Notes: generated by a model not told the origin, from the letters alone. 64,000 bases of DNA from Paracoccaceae bacterium (GCA_013214575.1 JABSSD010000008.1:62001-126000), one strand, 5' to 3'. Positions 16,191 to 25,110 are shown, numbered from the stretch's first letter. Program-made: numbers and translations.

Positions 16191-17054
16191 TCAGATCGCC
16201 GCCTTGCGACTTTCGTCCAGATAGATCTCGCGCAGGCGCTTGGCGATCGGCCCCGGAGTGCCGTCGCCCAGTTGCACGCCGTCGATCTCAACCACCGGCA
16301 TCACAAAGGCGCTGGCCGAGGTGGTGAACGCTTCATCCGCCTGCTTCGCCTCATCAATGGTGAACAGACGTTCTTCGATCTTCAACTGCGCCTCAGCCGC
16401 AATGCGCAGCACCGCCTTGCGGGTGATGCCGTGCAGAATATCGCTGGACAGCGGCCGGGTGACAATGGTGCCATCCTTGACGTAATAGGCATTGTTGCTG
16501 GTGCCCTCGGTGACATAACCATCCTCGATCAGCCAGGCATCATCACAGCCCGCTTTCTTGGCCATCATCTTGCCCATCGACGGGTACAGCAACTGCACCG
16601 TCTTGATGTCGCGGCGACCCCAGCGGATATCGGCGATCGAGATGATCTTGGCGCCCCGCTTGGCGGCCGGGTTATCCGCCAAATTCGGCTTGTTCTGGGT
16701 GAACAGCACGATGGTCGGCTTGGTGGTCTCGGGGTCCGGGAACACAAAATCCCGGTCACCGTCACTGCCACGGGTGATCTGCAGATAGACCAGACCCTCG
16801 ACAATATTGTTGCGCTTGACCAACTCGCGGTGGATTTCCAGCAGCTCGTCTTTTGAGCAGGCCGCCTGCATGTCCAACTCGCCCAGCGAGCGCGCCAGCC
16901 GCACCGCGTGACCGTCAAAATCGATCAGCTTTCCATCCAGCACCGAGGTCACCTCATAGACGCCATCGGCCATCAGGAAACCGCGATCAAAAATCGAGAC
17001 CTTGGCCTCGGTCTCCGGCAGGTATTCGCCGTTTACATATACGGTACGGGTCAT
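16191..17054 (-). CDS. dat: D-amino-acid aminotransferase
   Basis: This 287-residue class IV PLP aminotransferase begins MTRTVYVNGEYLP and has the family motif FDRGFLMADGVYEV (about residues 22-35). The PLP Lys lies in KTVQLLYPSMGKMMAKKAG-type sequence, and YVTEGTSNNAY contains the cofactor-binding Glu. It transfers amino groups between D-amino acids and 2-oxoacids. The start ATG 17054 has GAGGAG upstream; the open frame runs further 5' into the intergenic region. It is the last gene of a dgcN-dgcA-dat cluster, consistent with D-amino-acid use. Branched-chain or aminodeoxychorismate activity is a less likely alternative. Confidence 0.88.
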   Translation of the reverse strand: MTRTVYVNGEYLPETEAKVSIFDRGFLMADGVYEVTSVLDGKLIDFDGHAVRLARSLGELDMQAACSKDELLEIHRELVKRNNIVEGLVYLQITRGSDGDRDFVFPDPETTKPTIVLFTQNKPNLADNPAAKRGAKIISIADIRWGRRDIKTVQLLYPSMGKMMAKKAGCDDAWLIEDGYVTEGTSNNAYYVKDGTIVTRPLSSDILHGITRKAVLRIAAEAQLKIEERLFTIDEAKQADEAFTTSASAFVMPVVEIDGVQLGDGTPGPIAKRLREIYLDESRKAAI

Positions 17055-17064
17055 TTTGCTCTCC

Positions 17065-18030
17065 TCAACCCCAGAGCTTTGCGCTGGGTGGGTGCACACC
17101 GGCACCATCAAATTTCAAAGGTTCATCCCGGTCTTCGGCCAGCAGCAGTGGCCCGTCAAGGTCGGTGACCGCCATACCCTGCGCCACCAATGTGGCCGGC
17201 GCCATTGCCAGCGACGATCCGACCATGCAGCCGACCATCACCCGAAAGCCCTGCGCCAGCGCCGCATCGCGCAGCTTCAGCGCCTCGGTCAGCCCACCGG
17301 TCTTGTCCAGCTTGATGTTCACCACATCGTATTTGCCAGCCAGCTTAGGCAGGCTCTCGCGGTCATGACAGCTCTCATCGGCACAGACCGGCACCGGACG
17401 CTCCATGCCAATCAGCGCATCGTCTTCGCCAGCGGGCAGAGGTTGCTCCACCAGTTCAACCCCCAGACGCAGCAGATGCGGCGCCAGCTTGGCATAGATC
17501 TCGGCCGACCAGCCCTCGTTGGCATCAATGATGATGGACGAGTCCGGCGCCCCAGCCCGCACCGCTTCCAGCCGCGGCATGTCATCGGCGGTGCCCAGCT
17601 TGATCTTCAGCAAGGGCCGAAAGGCATTCTCAGCCGCCTGCGCCTGCATCTTTTCAGGGCTATCCAGCGACAGGGTGTAAGCGGTAATCTCAGGCCCCGG
17701 CGCCGCCAGTCCAGCCAGCTCCCAAACCCGCTTACCGGCCTGCTTGGCCTCCAGATCCCACAGCGCACAGTCCACCGCATTGCGCGCCGCGCCGGCGGGC
17801 AGTAGCGCTTGCAGCTCGGCGCGGCTGAAATCAGCGGGCAGACCCTCGATCTCCGCCGTCACAGAATCCAGCGTTTCATCGTAGCGCGCATAAGGCACGC
17901 ATTCGCCCCAGCCGGTAAATCCACCCTGCTCAACCGTCACCGTCAGCACTTTGGCCTCAGTGCGCGAGCCGCGTGAAATTGTGAAAACCTGCGCCAGCTT
18001 GAACACATCCCGCGTCACGGTGATCCGCAT
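17065..18030 (-). CDS. dgcA: DgcA-type dipeptide epimerase / N-acetyl-D-glutamate racemase
   Basis: This 321-residue enolase-superfamily enzyme is of the L-Ala-D/L-Glu (dipeptide) epimerase type. The catalytic landmarks are KIKLG (general base Lys), IDANEGW, ELVEQPLP and ADESCHD metal ligands, and VNIKLDKTGGLTEAL (second Lys). It lies in the minus-strand cluster dgcN-dgcA-dat. In marine proteobacteria the pair DgcN-DgcA converts D-glutamate via N-acetyl-D-glutamate to N-acetyl-L-glutamate, with DgcA as the racemase. The pairing with a DUF1611 gene here supports that role over a cell-wall dipeptide role. It lies 10 bp from dat. Confidence 0.85.
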   Translation of the reverse strand: MRITVTRDVFKLAQVFTISRGSRTEAKVLTVTVEQGGFTGWGECVPYARYDETLDSVTAEIEGLPADFSRAELQALLPAGAARNAVDCALWDLEAKQAGKRVWELAGLAAPGPEITAYTLSLDSPEKMQAQAAENAFRPLLKIKLGTADDMPRLEAVRAGAPDSSIIIDANEGWSAEIYAKLAPHLLRLGVELVEQPLPAGEDDALIGMERPVPVCADESCHDRESLPKLAGKYDVVNIKLDKTGGLTEALKLRDAALAQGFRVMVGCMVGSSLAMAPATLVAQGMAVTDLDGPLLLAEDRDEPLKFDGAGVHPPSAKLWG

Positions 18031-18042
18031 GCCCTACCCCTT

Positions 18043-18107
18043 CTTCTTGTTTAAAATACCTCCGCCGGAGGCTCTTGCTTCTTGTTTAAAATACCTCTGC
18101 CGGAGGC
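18043..18107 (-). repeat. tandem copies of a TATTTT-type hairpin repeat (family C)
   Basis: Two near-identical 30-bp units lie at 18043-18072 and 18078-18107 (period 35) between dgcN and dgcA. On the minus strand each carries a CCTCCGGCGGAGG-like hairpin followed by TATTTTAAACAAGAAG. The unit resembles the elements at 42864-42885 and 44687-44708. It may reduce read-through from dgcN into dgcA. Confidence 0.7.
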
Positions 18108-18147
18108 GCCGCCCCTATCGGCAGCCCCCTCCGGCAGTGGTGTTAGA

Positions 18148-19149
18148 TCAGATCGCGCCCAGCGCGTCCACCAGACGGCCCGCACCATGGCGGAACGGAT
18201 CCACCGCAGGCAGACCCATGCGCGCTTCAACCTCCGCCAGATAGGCCAAGGCCTCTTCCTCGCTCAGATGCTGCGTGTTGATCGAAATGCCAACAACCTG
18301 ACAGGCCGGATTGGCCACCTGCGCCAGCGGCAGCGCGGTGTCGCGCAGGCGCTCCAGCGTCGGCAGATCATAGCCCGGCAATCCGCGCATATGCGCCCGG
18401 GTCGGCTCGTGACACAGGATCAGCGCGTCCGGCTGACCGCCATGCACCAGCGCCATGGTCACCCCGGAATAAGACACATGGAACAGGCTGCCCTGTCCCT
18501 CGATGTGATCCCAGTGATCGGCCTCATTGTCAGGTGTCAGATATTCCACTGAGCCGGCCATGAAATCAGCAATCACCGCATCCAACGGCACCCCGTGACC
18601 AGTGATCAGAATACCGGTCTGTCCGGTGGCCCGAAAGGTCGATTTCAGACCGCGTTTCTGCATCTCAGCATCAATCGACAGCGCGGTGTACATCTTGCCC
18701 ACCGAACAATCGGTGCCCACCGCCAGACAGCGCTTGCCGCTGCGCTTGACGCCATTGGCAATTGGATACCCAACCGTCGGCACCCGCACGTCGTGCAACG
18801 TGCCACCATGGGTCTGCGCCGCCGCCACCAGATCGCCCTCGTCGCGCAGCAGGTTGTGCAGCCCCGAGGCCAGATCATAGCCCATTTCCAGCGCCTCGAT
18901 CAGCACCTCTTTCCAGGCCGCCGAGATCAATCCACCGCGGTTGGCCACCCCGATCACCAGCGTCTTGGCGCCAGCCGCTTTTGCTTCCGCCAGCGTCATG
19001 TCGGCAAGGCCAAGATCCGCCCCGCAGCCCTGCAGGCGGAGCTGTGCCACAGCATTCTCCGGGCGCCAGTCTTTGATGCCAATGGCCACCTTGGCAGCCA
19101 GCATATCGGGTGCATCACCCAGGAACAGCAGATAAGGGGTCTCGATCAT
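18148..19149 (-). CDS. dgcN: DgcN-type DUF1611 protein, D-glutamate N-acetyltransferase
   Basis: This 333-residue DUF1611-family protein has an N-terminal Rossmann-like half and a C-terminal P-loop-like half marked by AVGTDCSVGKMYTAL (about residue 145). In marine Proteobacteria this family (DgcN) N-acetylates D-glutamate, the first step of the DgcN-DgcA D-glutamate catabolic route. Adjacent dgcA and dat genes on the same strand support that reading. ATG 19149 (MIETPYLLFLGDAP) is chosen because GGAG is 9 nt upstream; an ATG at 19164 adds five residues. Confidence 0.87.
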   Translation of the reverse strand: MIETPYLLFLGDAPDMLAAKVAIGIKDWRPENAVAQLRLQGCGADLGLADMTLAEAKAAGAKTLVIGVANRGGLISAAWKEVLIEALEMGYDLASGLHNLLRDEGDLVAAAQTHGGTLHDVRVPTVGYPIANGVKRSGKRCLAVGTDCSVGKMYTALSIDAEMQKRGLKSTFRATGQTGILITGHGVPLDAVIADFMAGSVEYLTPDNEADHWDHIEGQGSLFHVSYSGVTMALVHGGQPDALILCHEPTRAHMRGLPGYDLPTLERLRDTALPLAQVANPACQVVGISINTQHLSEEEALAYLAEVEARMGLPAVDPFRHGAGRLVDALGAI

Positions 19150-19455
19150 CTCGGGGCACTCCATGGAATTTCACTTTGAGCGCGACTTTAGGCGAGCCGC
19201 GACGCGAAGCGGTCCCATTTTACCATGCCTGCCCCGCATCAAACGCATATTTCTTCGGCCACCAATCACTTTATTCGAAGAATCTTCCGCCGCAGCAAAG
19301 CAAACCACTGTTCCTTGCGCCACCACCGCAAACAGCGACGGTTGCTGCACCGGCAATGCTGCAGCCGCACAATATGGCTTGCGCGCCATCGCGCAATTTA
19401 ATACCACAGATGGGGAAAAAATCGCAATTTCCTTACTCAAACAGGTGACCCGCAC
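19150..19455. promoter_or_regulatory. divergent promoter region with three TTGC/GCAA palindromes
   Basis: This 306-bp gap between dgcN and mcl1 holds no gene. It contains three inverted repeats with the same half-site: TTGCG-N7-CGCAA (19315-19331), TTGC-N7-GCAA (19342-19356) and TTGCGCG-CCAT-CGCGCAA (19379-19396). Their repetition suggests a shared regulator for mcl1, for dgcN, or for both. Which protein binds is unknown. Confidence 0.5.
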
Positions 19456-20415
19456 ATGAGCTTTCGCATCCAGCCCACCGCCCCGGCCCGCCCCAATCGC
19501 TGCCAGCTGTTTGGCCCCGGCTCAAACACCAAACTGTTCCCCAAGATGGCCGCCTCAGCTGCGGATGTGATCAATCTCGACCTCGAAGATTCGGTCGCGC
19601 CTTCGGACAAGGACAGCGCCCGCGCCAATGTGATCGAGGCGCTGAACAGCATCGACTGGGGCACCAAATACCTGTCGGTGCGGATCAACGGGCTGGACAC
19701 GCCCTATTGGTACCGCGACGTAGTGGATCTGCTGGAACAGGCCGGCGACCGGCTGGATCAGATCATGATCCCCAAGGTGGGCTGTGCCGCCGATGTCTAC
19801 GCGGTGGATGCGCTGGTCACTGCGGTTGAGCGCGCCAAGGGTCGCAGCAAAGTGATCTCGTTTGAGGTGATCATCGAATCGGCAGCGGGCATTGCCCATG
19901 TGGAAGAGATCGCCGCCGCCTCGCCCCGGCTGCAGGCGATGAGCCTGGGGGCTGCGGATTTCGCCGCCTCAATGGGCATGCAAACCACTGGCATCGGCGG
20001 CACCCAGAAAAACTACTATATGCTGCACCAGGGCCAAAAACACTGGTCCGACCCCTGGCACTGGGCGCAGACCGCCATCGTCGCCGCCTGCCGCACCCAT
20101 GGCGTGCTGCCGGTGGATGGCCCCTTTGGCGATTTCTCCGATGACGAAGGCTTTCGCGCCCAAGCGCTGCGCTCGGCCACTTTGGGCATGGTCGGTAAAT
20201 GGGCCATCCACCCCAGGCAGATCGCGCTGGCAAACGAGGTCTTCACCCCCTCCGATGCTGCCGTCAGCGAAGCCCGCGAGATCCTGGCTGCGATGGAGAC
20301 CGCCAAGGCCAAGGGCGAAGGCGCCACCGTCTACAAGGGTCGCCTGGTGGATATTGCCAGCATCAAACAGGCCGAGGTCATCGTCGCCCAGTCCGAACTG
20401 ATTGCAGGCGGTTAA
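19456..20415 (+). CDS. mcl1: L-malyl-CoA/beta-methylmalyl-CoA lyase
   Basis: This 319-residue CitE-superfamily lyase cleaves beta-methylmalyl-CoA to glyoxylate and propionyl-CoA and malyl-CoA to glyoxylate and acetyl-CoA in the ethylmalonyl-CoA pathway. Visible landmarks: RCQLFGPGSNTKLFPKMA, NLDLEDSVAPSDK (metal-binding Glu/Asp), SFEVIIESAAGIAHVEEIA (catalytic Glu region), SLGAADFAASMGMQ and GKWAIHPRQIALANEVF. The length and motifs match Mcl1 of Rhodobacter. Its presence implies C2 assimilation through the ethylmalonyl-CoA route, which suits acetyl-CoA made from taurine further along. Confidence 0.93.
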   Translation: MSFRIQPTAPARPNRCQLFGPGSNTKLFPKMAASAADVINLDLEDSVAPSDKDSARANVIEALNSIDWGTKYLSVRINGLDTPYWYRDVVDLLEQAGDRLDQIMIPKVGCAADVYAVDALVTAVERAKGRSKVISFEVIIESAAGIAHVEEIAAASPRLQAMSLGAADFAASMGMQTTGIGGTQKNYYMLHQGQKHWSDPWHWAQTAIVAACRTHGVLPVDGPFGDFSDDEGFRAQALRSATLGMVGKWAIHPRQIALANEVFTPSDAAVSEAREILAAMETAKAKGEGATVYKGRLVDIASIKQAEVIVAQSELIAGG

Positions 20416-20449
20416 TCTGTCTCACCGTTACCCTGCCTAGCCGGTGTAG

Positions 20450-20469
20450 GGTGCGTGCTTGCACGCACC
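20450..20469. repeat. GTAGGGTGCGTG hairpin (family B)
   Basis: GGTGCGTGC (20450-20458) and GCACGCACC (20461-20469) form a perfect 9-bp stem with a 2-nt loop, preceded by GTAG. It lies between mcl1 and the next gene. A related longer copy lies at 57407-57449. Confidence 0.65.
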
Positions 20470-20488
20470 GCTAAGGAAAACCAATCCC

Positions 20489-21085
20489 ATGACCGATCTA
20501 ACCCTTCTGCACACTGCGCAGGTGCATTGCGCTACCTTTGACAGGTTGGCACCGCAGGCTGACCTGCATCATGTGGTGCGCCCGGACTGGCTGGCACGTG
20601 CCCAGAACGGAATTGACGACCAACTGGTTGCCGAAATCACCGCCGCCGTCACGGCGGCTGAGGCGCCGGTTCTGTGCAGCTGCACCACCATCGGCGCAGT
20701 GGCCGAGGCGGCCGGCGCCATCCGCATCGACTGGCCGATGATGATGCAGGCCGCATTGATCGGCGGGCCGGTGTTGCTGGCCTATTGCCTCGACAGCACG
20801 GCGCACCCCTCCCAAGCACTGCTGCGGCGTGCCTTTGGCCGCTCTGACCCACAGCTGACCTGCCTACAACTGGCGCCGCATTGGCCGCTGTTTGAGGCCG
20901 GCCAAACGGCCAGCTTCAATCAGGCTCTGGCCGCGGACATTGAACAGGCACTGACGCAGCAGCCCTATGGCTGCGTGGTTCTGGCGCAGGCCTCGATGGC
21001 AGGGGTGGCCGGGATGATACAGACCGACGTCCCGGTGCTGGCCTCGCCCGAGATTGCGGCACAGGCGCTGCTGCCTGCGCCCTAG
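20489..21085 (+). CDS. Asp/Glu racemase-superfamily-like protein
   Basis: This 198-residue protein resembles the aspartate/glutamate/hydantoin racemase superfamily. It opens LTLLHTAQVHCATFDRL and has VLCSCTTIGA (Cys63, Cys65-Thr66), matching the first catalytic cysteine motif. The expected second catalytic Cys of the C-terminal half is replaced: YGCVVLAQASMAGV has Gln167-Ala168 where the family normally has a Cys. So it may be a one-Cys decarboxylase/isomerase-like member or an inactive relative. The start is ATG 20489 with AAGGAAAA upstream. Proximity to the D-glutamate cassette is suggestive only. Confidence 0.55.
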   Translation: MTDLTLLHTAQVHCATFDRLAPQADLHHVVRPDWLARAQNGIDDQLVAEITAAVTAAEAPVLCSCTTIGAVAEAAGAIRIDWPMMMQAALIGGPVLLAYCLDSTAHPSQALLRRAFGRSDPQLTCLQLAPHWPLFEAGQTASFNQALAADIEQALTQQPYGCVVLAQASMAGVAGMIQTDVPVLASPEIAAQALLPAP

Positions 21086-21273
21086 CCCTACGAATCCGCC
21101 AGCGACAAGCGGTACCCTCGCCAAAGCAGACGGCGACTTCATCCCCCTCCACCTCAACGAAGGTCTAAGTCGCAGCGGAGAAAGATGAGTATTTTTAGCA
21201 ACGAGAATTATGGCGCCCCGGAGCCAAATGTTTCTTTTTGCCGAAAATACTCAAAAACAGGCATGCGCCACAG

Positions 21274-21726
21274 TCAGGCCCGCAGATCCTTGGACGAGCC
21301 CATCACCACATAGGTGGTGATTGCCGTCACATAAGGCGAGGTGCCCAATACATCGGTATGAAACCGTTTGTAGCTGGGCAGGTCCGAACATTCGACCCGC
21401 AGCAGATATTCGATGGTGCCAGTAATATTGTGGCATTCCACCACCTCTGGGGCCGCATCCATTGCCCGCTCAAAGGCCCTCTGCGCCTCTTTGGTATGCT
21501 CCCCCAGCCCGACGCCGATATAGGTGACGAAGCCGGCCCCCATCGCCTGGCGATCCAGCACCGCGCGATAGCCGGTAATGATGCCCGCGCGCTCCAGATC
21601 CTGCACCCGGCGCAGACAGGCCGAGGGCGACAGGCCGACCCGATCGGCCAGTTGCAGATTGCTGATGCGGCCGTCGCGGGACATTTCGCGCAATATTTGC
21701 TGGTTTATATGATCTATTTTCGCCAT
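21274..21726 (-). CDS. Lrp/AsnC family regulator, divergent from lysE
   Basis: This 150-residue Lrp-type protein has an N-terminal HTH (NQQILREMSRDGRISNLQLADR, SPSACLRRVQDLERAGII) and a C-terminal RAM domain. It is divergent from the LysE-family exporter gene across 73 bp. Lrp-type regulators commonly control adjacent amino-acid exporters, so it probably activates the exporter when its substrate accumulates. Inferred from arrangement. Confidence 0.9.
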   Translation of the reverse strand: MAKIDHINQQILREMSRDGRISNLQLADRVGLSPSACLRRVQDLERAGIITGYRAVLDRQAMGAGFVTYIGVGLGEHTKEAQRAFERAMDAAPEVVECHNITGTIEYLLRVECSDLPSYKRFHTDVLGTSPYVTAITTYVVMGSSKDLRA

Positions 21727-21799
21727 TTGTTGCGAAATTAGAGCAGGACCACAGTAAAACGCAATTACATTTGGCCCGAAACATCACAAATATGCCGCT

Positions 21800-22396
21800 A
21801 TGACTTATGATCTTTTCCTGGCGCTTGCGCTGTTCGCCTTCGTTTCCTCGATCACTCCGGGGCCCAATAATCTGATGCTGATGGCCTCGGGGGCCAATTT
21901 CGGCTTTCGCCGAAGCATTCCGCATATGTTGGGCGTGGCGCTGGGATTTGTATTCATGGTGCTGATGGTGGGGATTGGGCTGGTGCAGCTATTTGATGCC
22001 TATCCAGCCAGCTACACCGTTCTCAAGACCGGATCGGTGGCCTATCTGCTGTGGCTGGCCTGGAAAATCGCCCATGCCAGTCCGGTCCGGGCCAGCGACA
22101 AACAGGGCAGCCCGATGACTTTCCTGCAGGCGGCGGCGTTTCAATGGGTCAACCCCAAGGCCTGGGCGATGGCCTTGACGGCGATCAGTGCCTACACCCC
22201 GGATCAAACCATTGCCGCAATCCTGCTGGTGAGCGCTGTTTTTGGCGCCATCAACCTGCCTTCGGTTGGATCATGGACCGTGCTGGGGCAGCAGATGGCA
22301 AAGATTCTGACCAGCCCGCGCCGCCTGAGCCTGTTCAACTGGACCATGGCAGCACTGTTGGTGATGTCATTGTACCCGGTGATCTGGCCCGCATGA
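21800..22396 (+). CDS. LysE family amino-acid exporter
   Basis: This 198-residue inner-membrane transporter has about six hydrophobic segments. The N-terminal signature FVSSITPGPNNLMLMASGANFG (about residues 15-36) is diagnostic of LysE/RhtB exporters. It probably exports an amino acid or small amphipathic metabolite. The adjacent divergent Lrp regulator supports an amino-acid substrate. Confidence 0.92.
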   Translation: MTYDLFLALALFAFVSSITPGPNNLMLMASGANFGFRRSIPHMLGVALGFVFMVLMVGIGLVQLFDAYPASYTVLKTGSVAYLLWLAWKIAHASPVRASDKQGSPMTFLQAAAFQWVNPKAWAMALTAISAYTPDQTIAAILLVSAVFGAINLPSVGSWTVLGQQMAKILTSPRRLSLFNWTMAALLVMSLYPVIWPA

Positions 22397-22530
22397 GACC
22401 GCGACAGAGCGCCGAATGAGGCTGGGCAGCCTCCGATGATCTACCCCCGGAGTGAATTACGAACCTTGCTGAGTTGCATCTGACCGCCGGTAAGGCCATA
22501 TATCGCTAAATTCCGCGCGTGTGAGGCTAT

Positions 22531-23493
22531 ATGACCCAGTATCTGGATTTTGAAAAACCCCTGGCCGAAATCGAAGGCAAGGCGGAAGAGTTGCGCGCAT
22601 TGGCGCGCGCCAATGAAGAGATGGACATCGAGTCCGAAGCCAAGGCTCTGGACCTCAAGGCCGGGCAACTGCTTGAGGGTCTTTACAAAAACCTGACCGC
22701 CTGGCGCAAATGCCAAGTGGCGCGCCATCCAGAGCGGCCTCATTGTAAAGACTACATCAAGGCGCTGTTTACCGAATTCACCCCGCTGGCCGGCGATCGC
22801 AGCTTTGCCGATGATCTGGCGGTGATGGGCGGCTTGGCCCGGTTCAACGATCAGCCGGTCATGGTGATTGGCCACGAAAAGGGCAGTGACACCAAATCCC
22901 GCATCGAGCGGAACTTTGGCATGGCCCGGCCCGAGGGCTATCGCAAGGCGATCCGGCTGATGCAGATGGCGGACAAATTTAACCTGCCAGTGATCACCCT
23001 GGTCGACACCCCCGGTGCCTATCCCGGCAAAGGCGCCGAGGAGCGCGGCCAGTCTGAAGCCATTGCGCGCTCCACTGAGGCCTGCCTGCAGATCGGCGTG
23101 CCGCTGGTGTCGATCATCATCGGCGAAGGCGGATCAGGCGGCGCGGTGGCCTTTGCCTCGGCCAACCGTGTGGCGATGCTGGAGCATTCGGTCTATTCGG
23201 TCATCACCCCAGAAGGCTGCGCCTCGATCCTGTGGAAAGATGCCGAGAAAATGCGCGAGGCGGCGCAGGCGCTGCGGCTGACGGCCACGGATCTGCAGGA
23301 ACTGGGCGTTGTCGATCACATCATTGCGGAACCCAAAGGTGGCGCCCACCGGGATGCAGACACCGCAATCCAGGCCGTTGGTGAGACCATCCAGCAGTTG
23401 CTGAACGAGCTGAAACCGTTGGACGGTCCGGCGCTGATCAAGGATCGTCAGCAGAAATATCTGGATCTGGGCTCCAAGGGCCTGGCGGCCTGA
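22531..23493 (+). CDS. accA: acetyl-CoA carboxylase carboxyltransferase subunit alpha
   Basis: This 320-residue alpha subunit of the carboxyltransferase of acetyl-CoA carboxylase catalyses malonyl-CoA formation for fatty-acid synthesis together with AccD. Typical blocks: [18 protein letters not shown] at the start, [36 protein letters not shown] and [12 protein letters not shown] (oxyanion-hole glycines). Full length. No accD, accB or accC is in the window, as is usual since acc genes are scattered. Confidence 0.97.
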   Translation: MTQYLDFEKPLAEIEGKAEELRALARANEEMDIESEAKALDLKAGQLLEGLYKNLTAWRKCQVARHPERPHCKDYIKALFTEFTPLAGDRSFADDLAVMGGLARFNDQPVMVIGHEKGSDTKSRIERNFGMARPEGYRKAIRLMQMADKFNLPVITLVDTPGAYPGKGAEERGQSEAIARSTEACLQIGVPLVSIIIGEGGSGGAVAFASANRVAMLEHSVYSVITPEGCASILWKDAEKMREAAQALRLTATDLQELGVVDHIIAEPKGGAHRDADTAIQAVGETIQQLLNELKPLDGPALIKDRQQKYLDLGSKGLAA

Positions 23494-23496
23494 TCT

Positions 23497-23550
23497 GAGT
23501 TCGCCGTTGCAGCGCGCGCCCGGAAGAGGGGCGCTGCAACGGAAGAACTC
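23497..23550 (+). terminator. long hairpin after accA
   Basis: CCGTTGCAGCGC (23504-23515) and GCGCTGCAACGG (23531-23542) form a perfect 12-bp stem, extended outside by GAGTTC (23497-23502) and GAACTC (23545-23550). It begins 4 bp after the accA stop. No T-run. Confidence 0.65.
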
Positions 23551-23598
23551 GCCAGCTTATCCGGCACCCACCATGATAGAAATCAATGGCGAGCAGCG

Positions 23599-23632
23599 CT
23601 GCGCTTTGCGCAGTGCCGGGCCCAACGGGAGG
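23599..23632 (+). repeat. GGGCCCAACGG element (family D), copy 1
   Basis: A small hairpin CTGCGC-TTT-GCGCAG (23599-23613) is followed by GGGCCCAACGGGAGG (23618-23632). The same hairpin-plus-core order recurs in inverted orientation at 54675-54732. It lies between accA and the GntR gene. Confidence 0.6.
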
Positions 23633-23687
23633 CGTGTCTGCGGTAGCAGATCGGCGACGGGCGGGAGACCCGGTTGAGATGATTTCC

Positions 23688-24338
23688 CTACCCTGCCAGC
23701 ATCCGCAGCCCCTGGGTCACGTCTGAGCGCACCGCCAGTCGCAATCCCGGCTCATCGCCAGCCTTCAGCGCGGCGATGATCAGTTTGTGATTGCGTGGCG
23801 GCTCAGTGCGGCGCAGGCGCCCATACAGCGCCCGCATGGTGGGGCCCAGCTGCAGCCAGACGGTTTCCGCCATCGCCAGCATCGCCGGCGCCTGGGCGCG
23901 CAGATACAGGGTGCGGTGAAATTCGAGGTTCGAGCGAATATAGCCAACAGCATCACGTTTCGACACTGCCTCGGCGACGCCCATGTTGATGCTTTGCAAC
24001 CGGTCGATCAGCGCCATATGCGCCCGGGGCAGCGCCCGGCTGGCCAGTTCGACCTCCAGCAGCGCCCGCAGCGCCGCCAGCTCTTCGATCCGTTCGTTGC
24101 TGAGCTCGGGGGTGGAGACCCGCCCCGACGAGGACAGGAACAGCGCCCCTTCGGCCACCAGCCGGCGCACCGATTCGCGGGCGGGGGTCATGGAGACGCC
24201 GAACTCGCGGCCAATGCCGCGCAGGGTCAGCGCCTGCCCCGGCGCAATATCACCATGCATGATCCGGGTGCGCAGGGCGCGGTAAACCCGCTCATGTGCA
24301 GAGGTGGACTGTTCTGAAGGGCGCGGAGATACCATCAT
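23688..24338 (-). CDS. GntR family regulator (FadR subfamily)
   Basis: This 216-residue regulator has an N-terminal winged HTH (YRALRTRIMHGDIAPGQALTL, REFGVSMTPARESVRRLVAEG) and an all-helical FCD-type effector domain with the Asp/His metal-ligand pattern (ALRALLEVELA, RSNLEFHRTLY). It is a stand-alone gene with no obvious target beside it. The effector is unknown. Confidence 0.9.
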   Translation of the reverse strand: MMVSPRPSEQSTSAHERVYRALRTRIMHGDIAPGQALTLRGIGREFGVSMTPARESVRRLVAEGALFLSSSGRVSTPELSNERIEELAALRALLEVELASRALPRAHMALIDRLQSINMGVAEAVSKRDAVGYIRSNLEFHRTLYLRAQAPAMLAMAETVWLQLGPTMRALYGRLRRTEPPRNHKLIIAALKAGDEPGLRLAVRSDVTQGLRMLAG

Positions 24339-24423
24339 TCATCCATGTGATCACAAACACAGCCTCCGTCAACCACCAATGATCAAAGATCCCCGGTCCC
24401 ACGCCCGCCCTACCCGCACCCGC

Positions 24424-25110
24424 CTAAAGGTCAAACCGAAAGCGGTGCAGGCCGCCGCCTTGGGCCTTCAACCAACCGCGGGGCGGCTGATAGTCGCCGT
24501 AGAGATGCGCAACCTGGGCCCAGAATGCGGCTGAGTGGTTCATTTCCGCCAGATGTGCCACCTCATGCGCGGCGACGTAGCGCAGCACTTCTGGCGGCGC
24601 CAAGATCAGCCGCCAGGAGTACATCAAGCCGCCATCCGAGGTGCAGGAGCCCCAGCGGGAGCGGGTGTCGCGCAGGGTGATACGGTTATAAGAGCGGCCC
24701 AATTTTGCGGCATAGTGATCCGACGCCGCCGCCAGCCGGTCCCGCGCCAGTTCACGCAGGAACCGCTGCAACACCCGCCCCGGCCGATCGCCGGGCACCT
24801 CGATCTCATCGTCGCGGACCAGCACCCGTTTGCCTTTGGCGGCGACGATGCGGCGATCCCGACCATCAATCGGCAGACAGCTCCCCGTTTGCACCACCAT
24901 TGCCTCAGGATGCTTGGCCAGATGGCTTCTGATCCAGTCTTCCTTCTCGGCGGCAAAGGCCAGCGCGTCGCCTTCGGGCAGCGATTTTGGCAGCGTCAGC
25001 GTCACCCGCCCGTCCAGCGCCGAGATCCGCAGGCTGATCCGGCGCGCCCGCGGCGAGCGGCGCAAAGTCAGCGGAACCGGGGGGGCTCCGGGCAGGTGAT
25101 GGTCGGCCAT
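24424..25110 (-). CDS. YgjP-like zinc metallopeptidase (M48/DUF45)
   Basis: This 228-residue cytoplasmic protein of the YgjP/WLM metallopeptidase family has the zinc-binding signature AAHEVAHLAEMNHSAAFW (HEVAH at about residue 180), plus SRWGSCTSDGGLMYSWRLI just upstream, another family hallmark. The biological substrate is unknown. It is a single gene, divergent from the TIGR02300 gene. Confidence 0.9.
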   Translation of the reverse strand: MADHHLPGAPPVPLTLRRSPRARRISLRISALDGRVTLTLPKSLPEGDALAFAAEKEDWIRSHLAKHPEAMVVQTGSCLPIDGRDRRIVAAKGKRVLVRDDEIEVPGDRPGRVLQRFLRELARDRLAAASDHYAAKLGRSYNRITLRDTRSRWGSCTSDGGLMYSWRLILAPPEVLRYVAAHEVAHLAEMNHSAAFWAQVAHLYGDYQPPRGWLKAQGGGLHRFRFDL

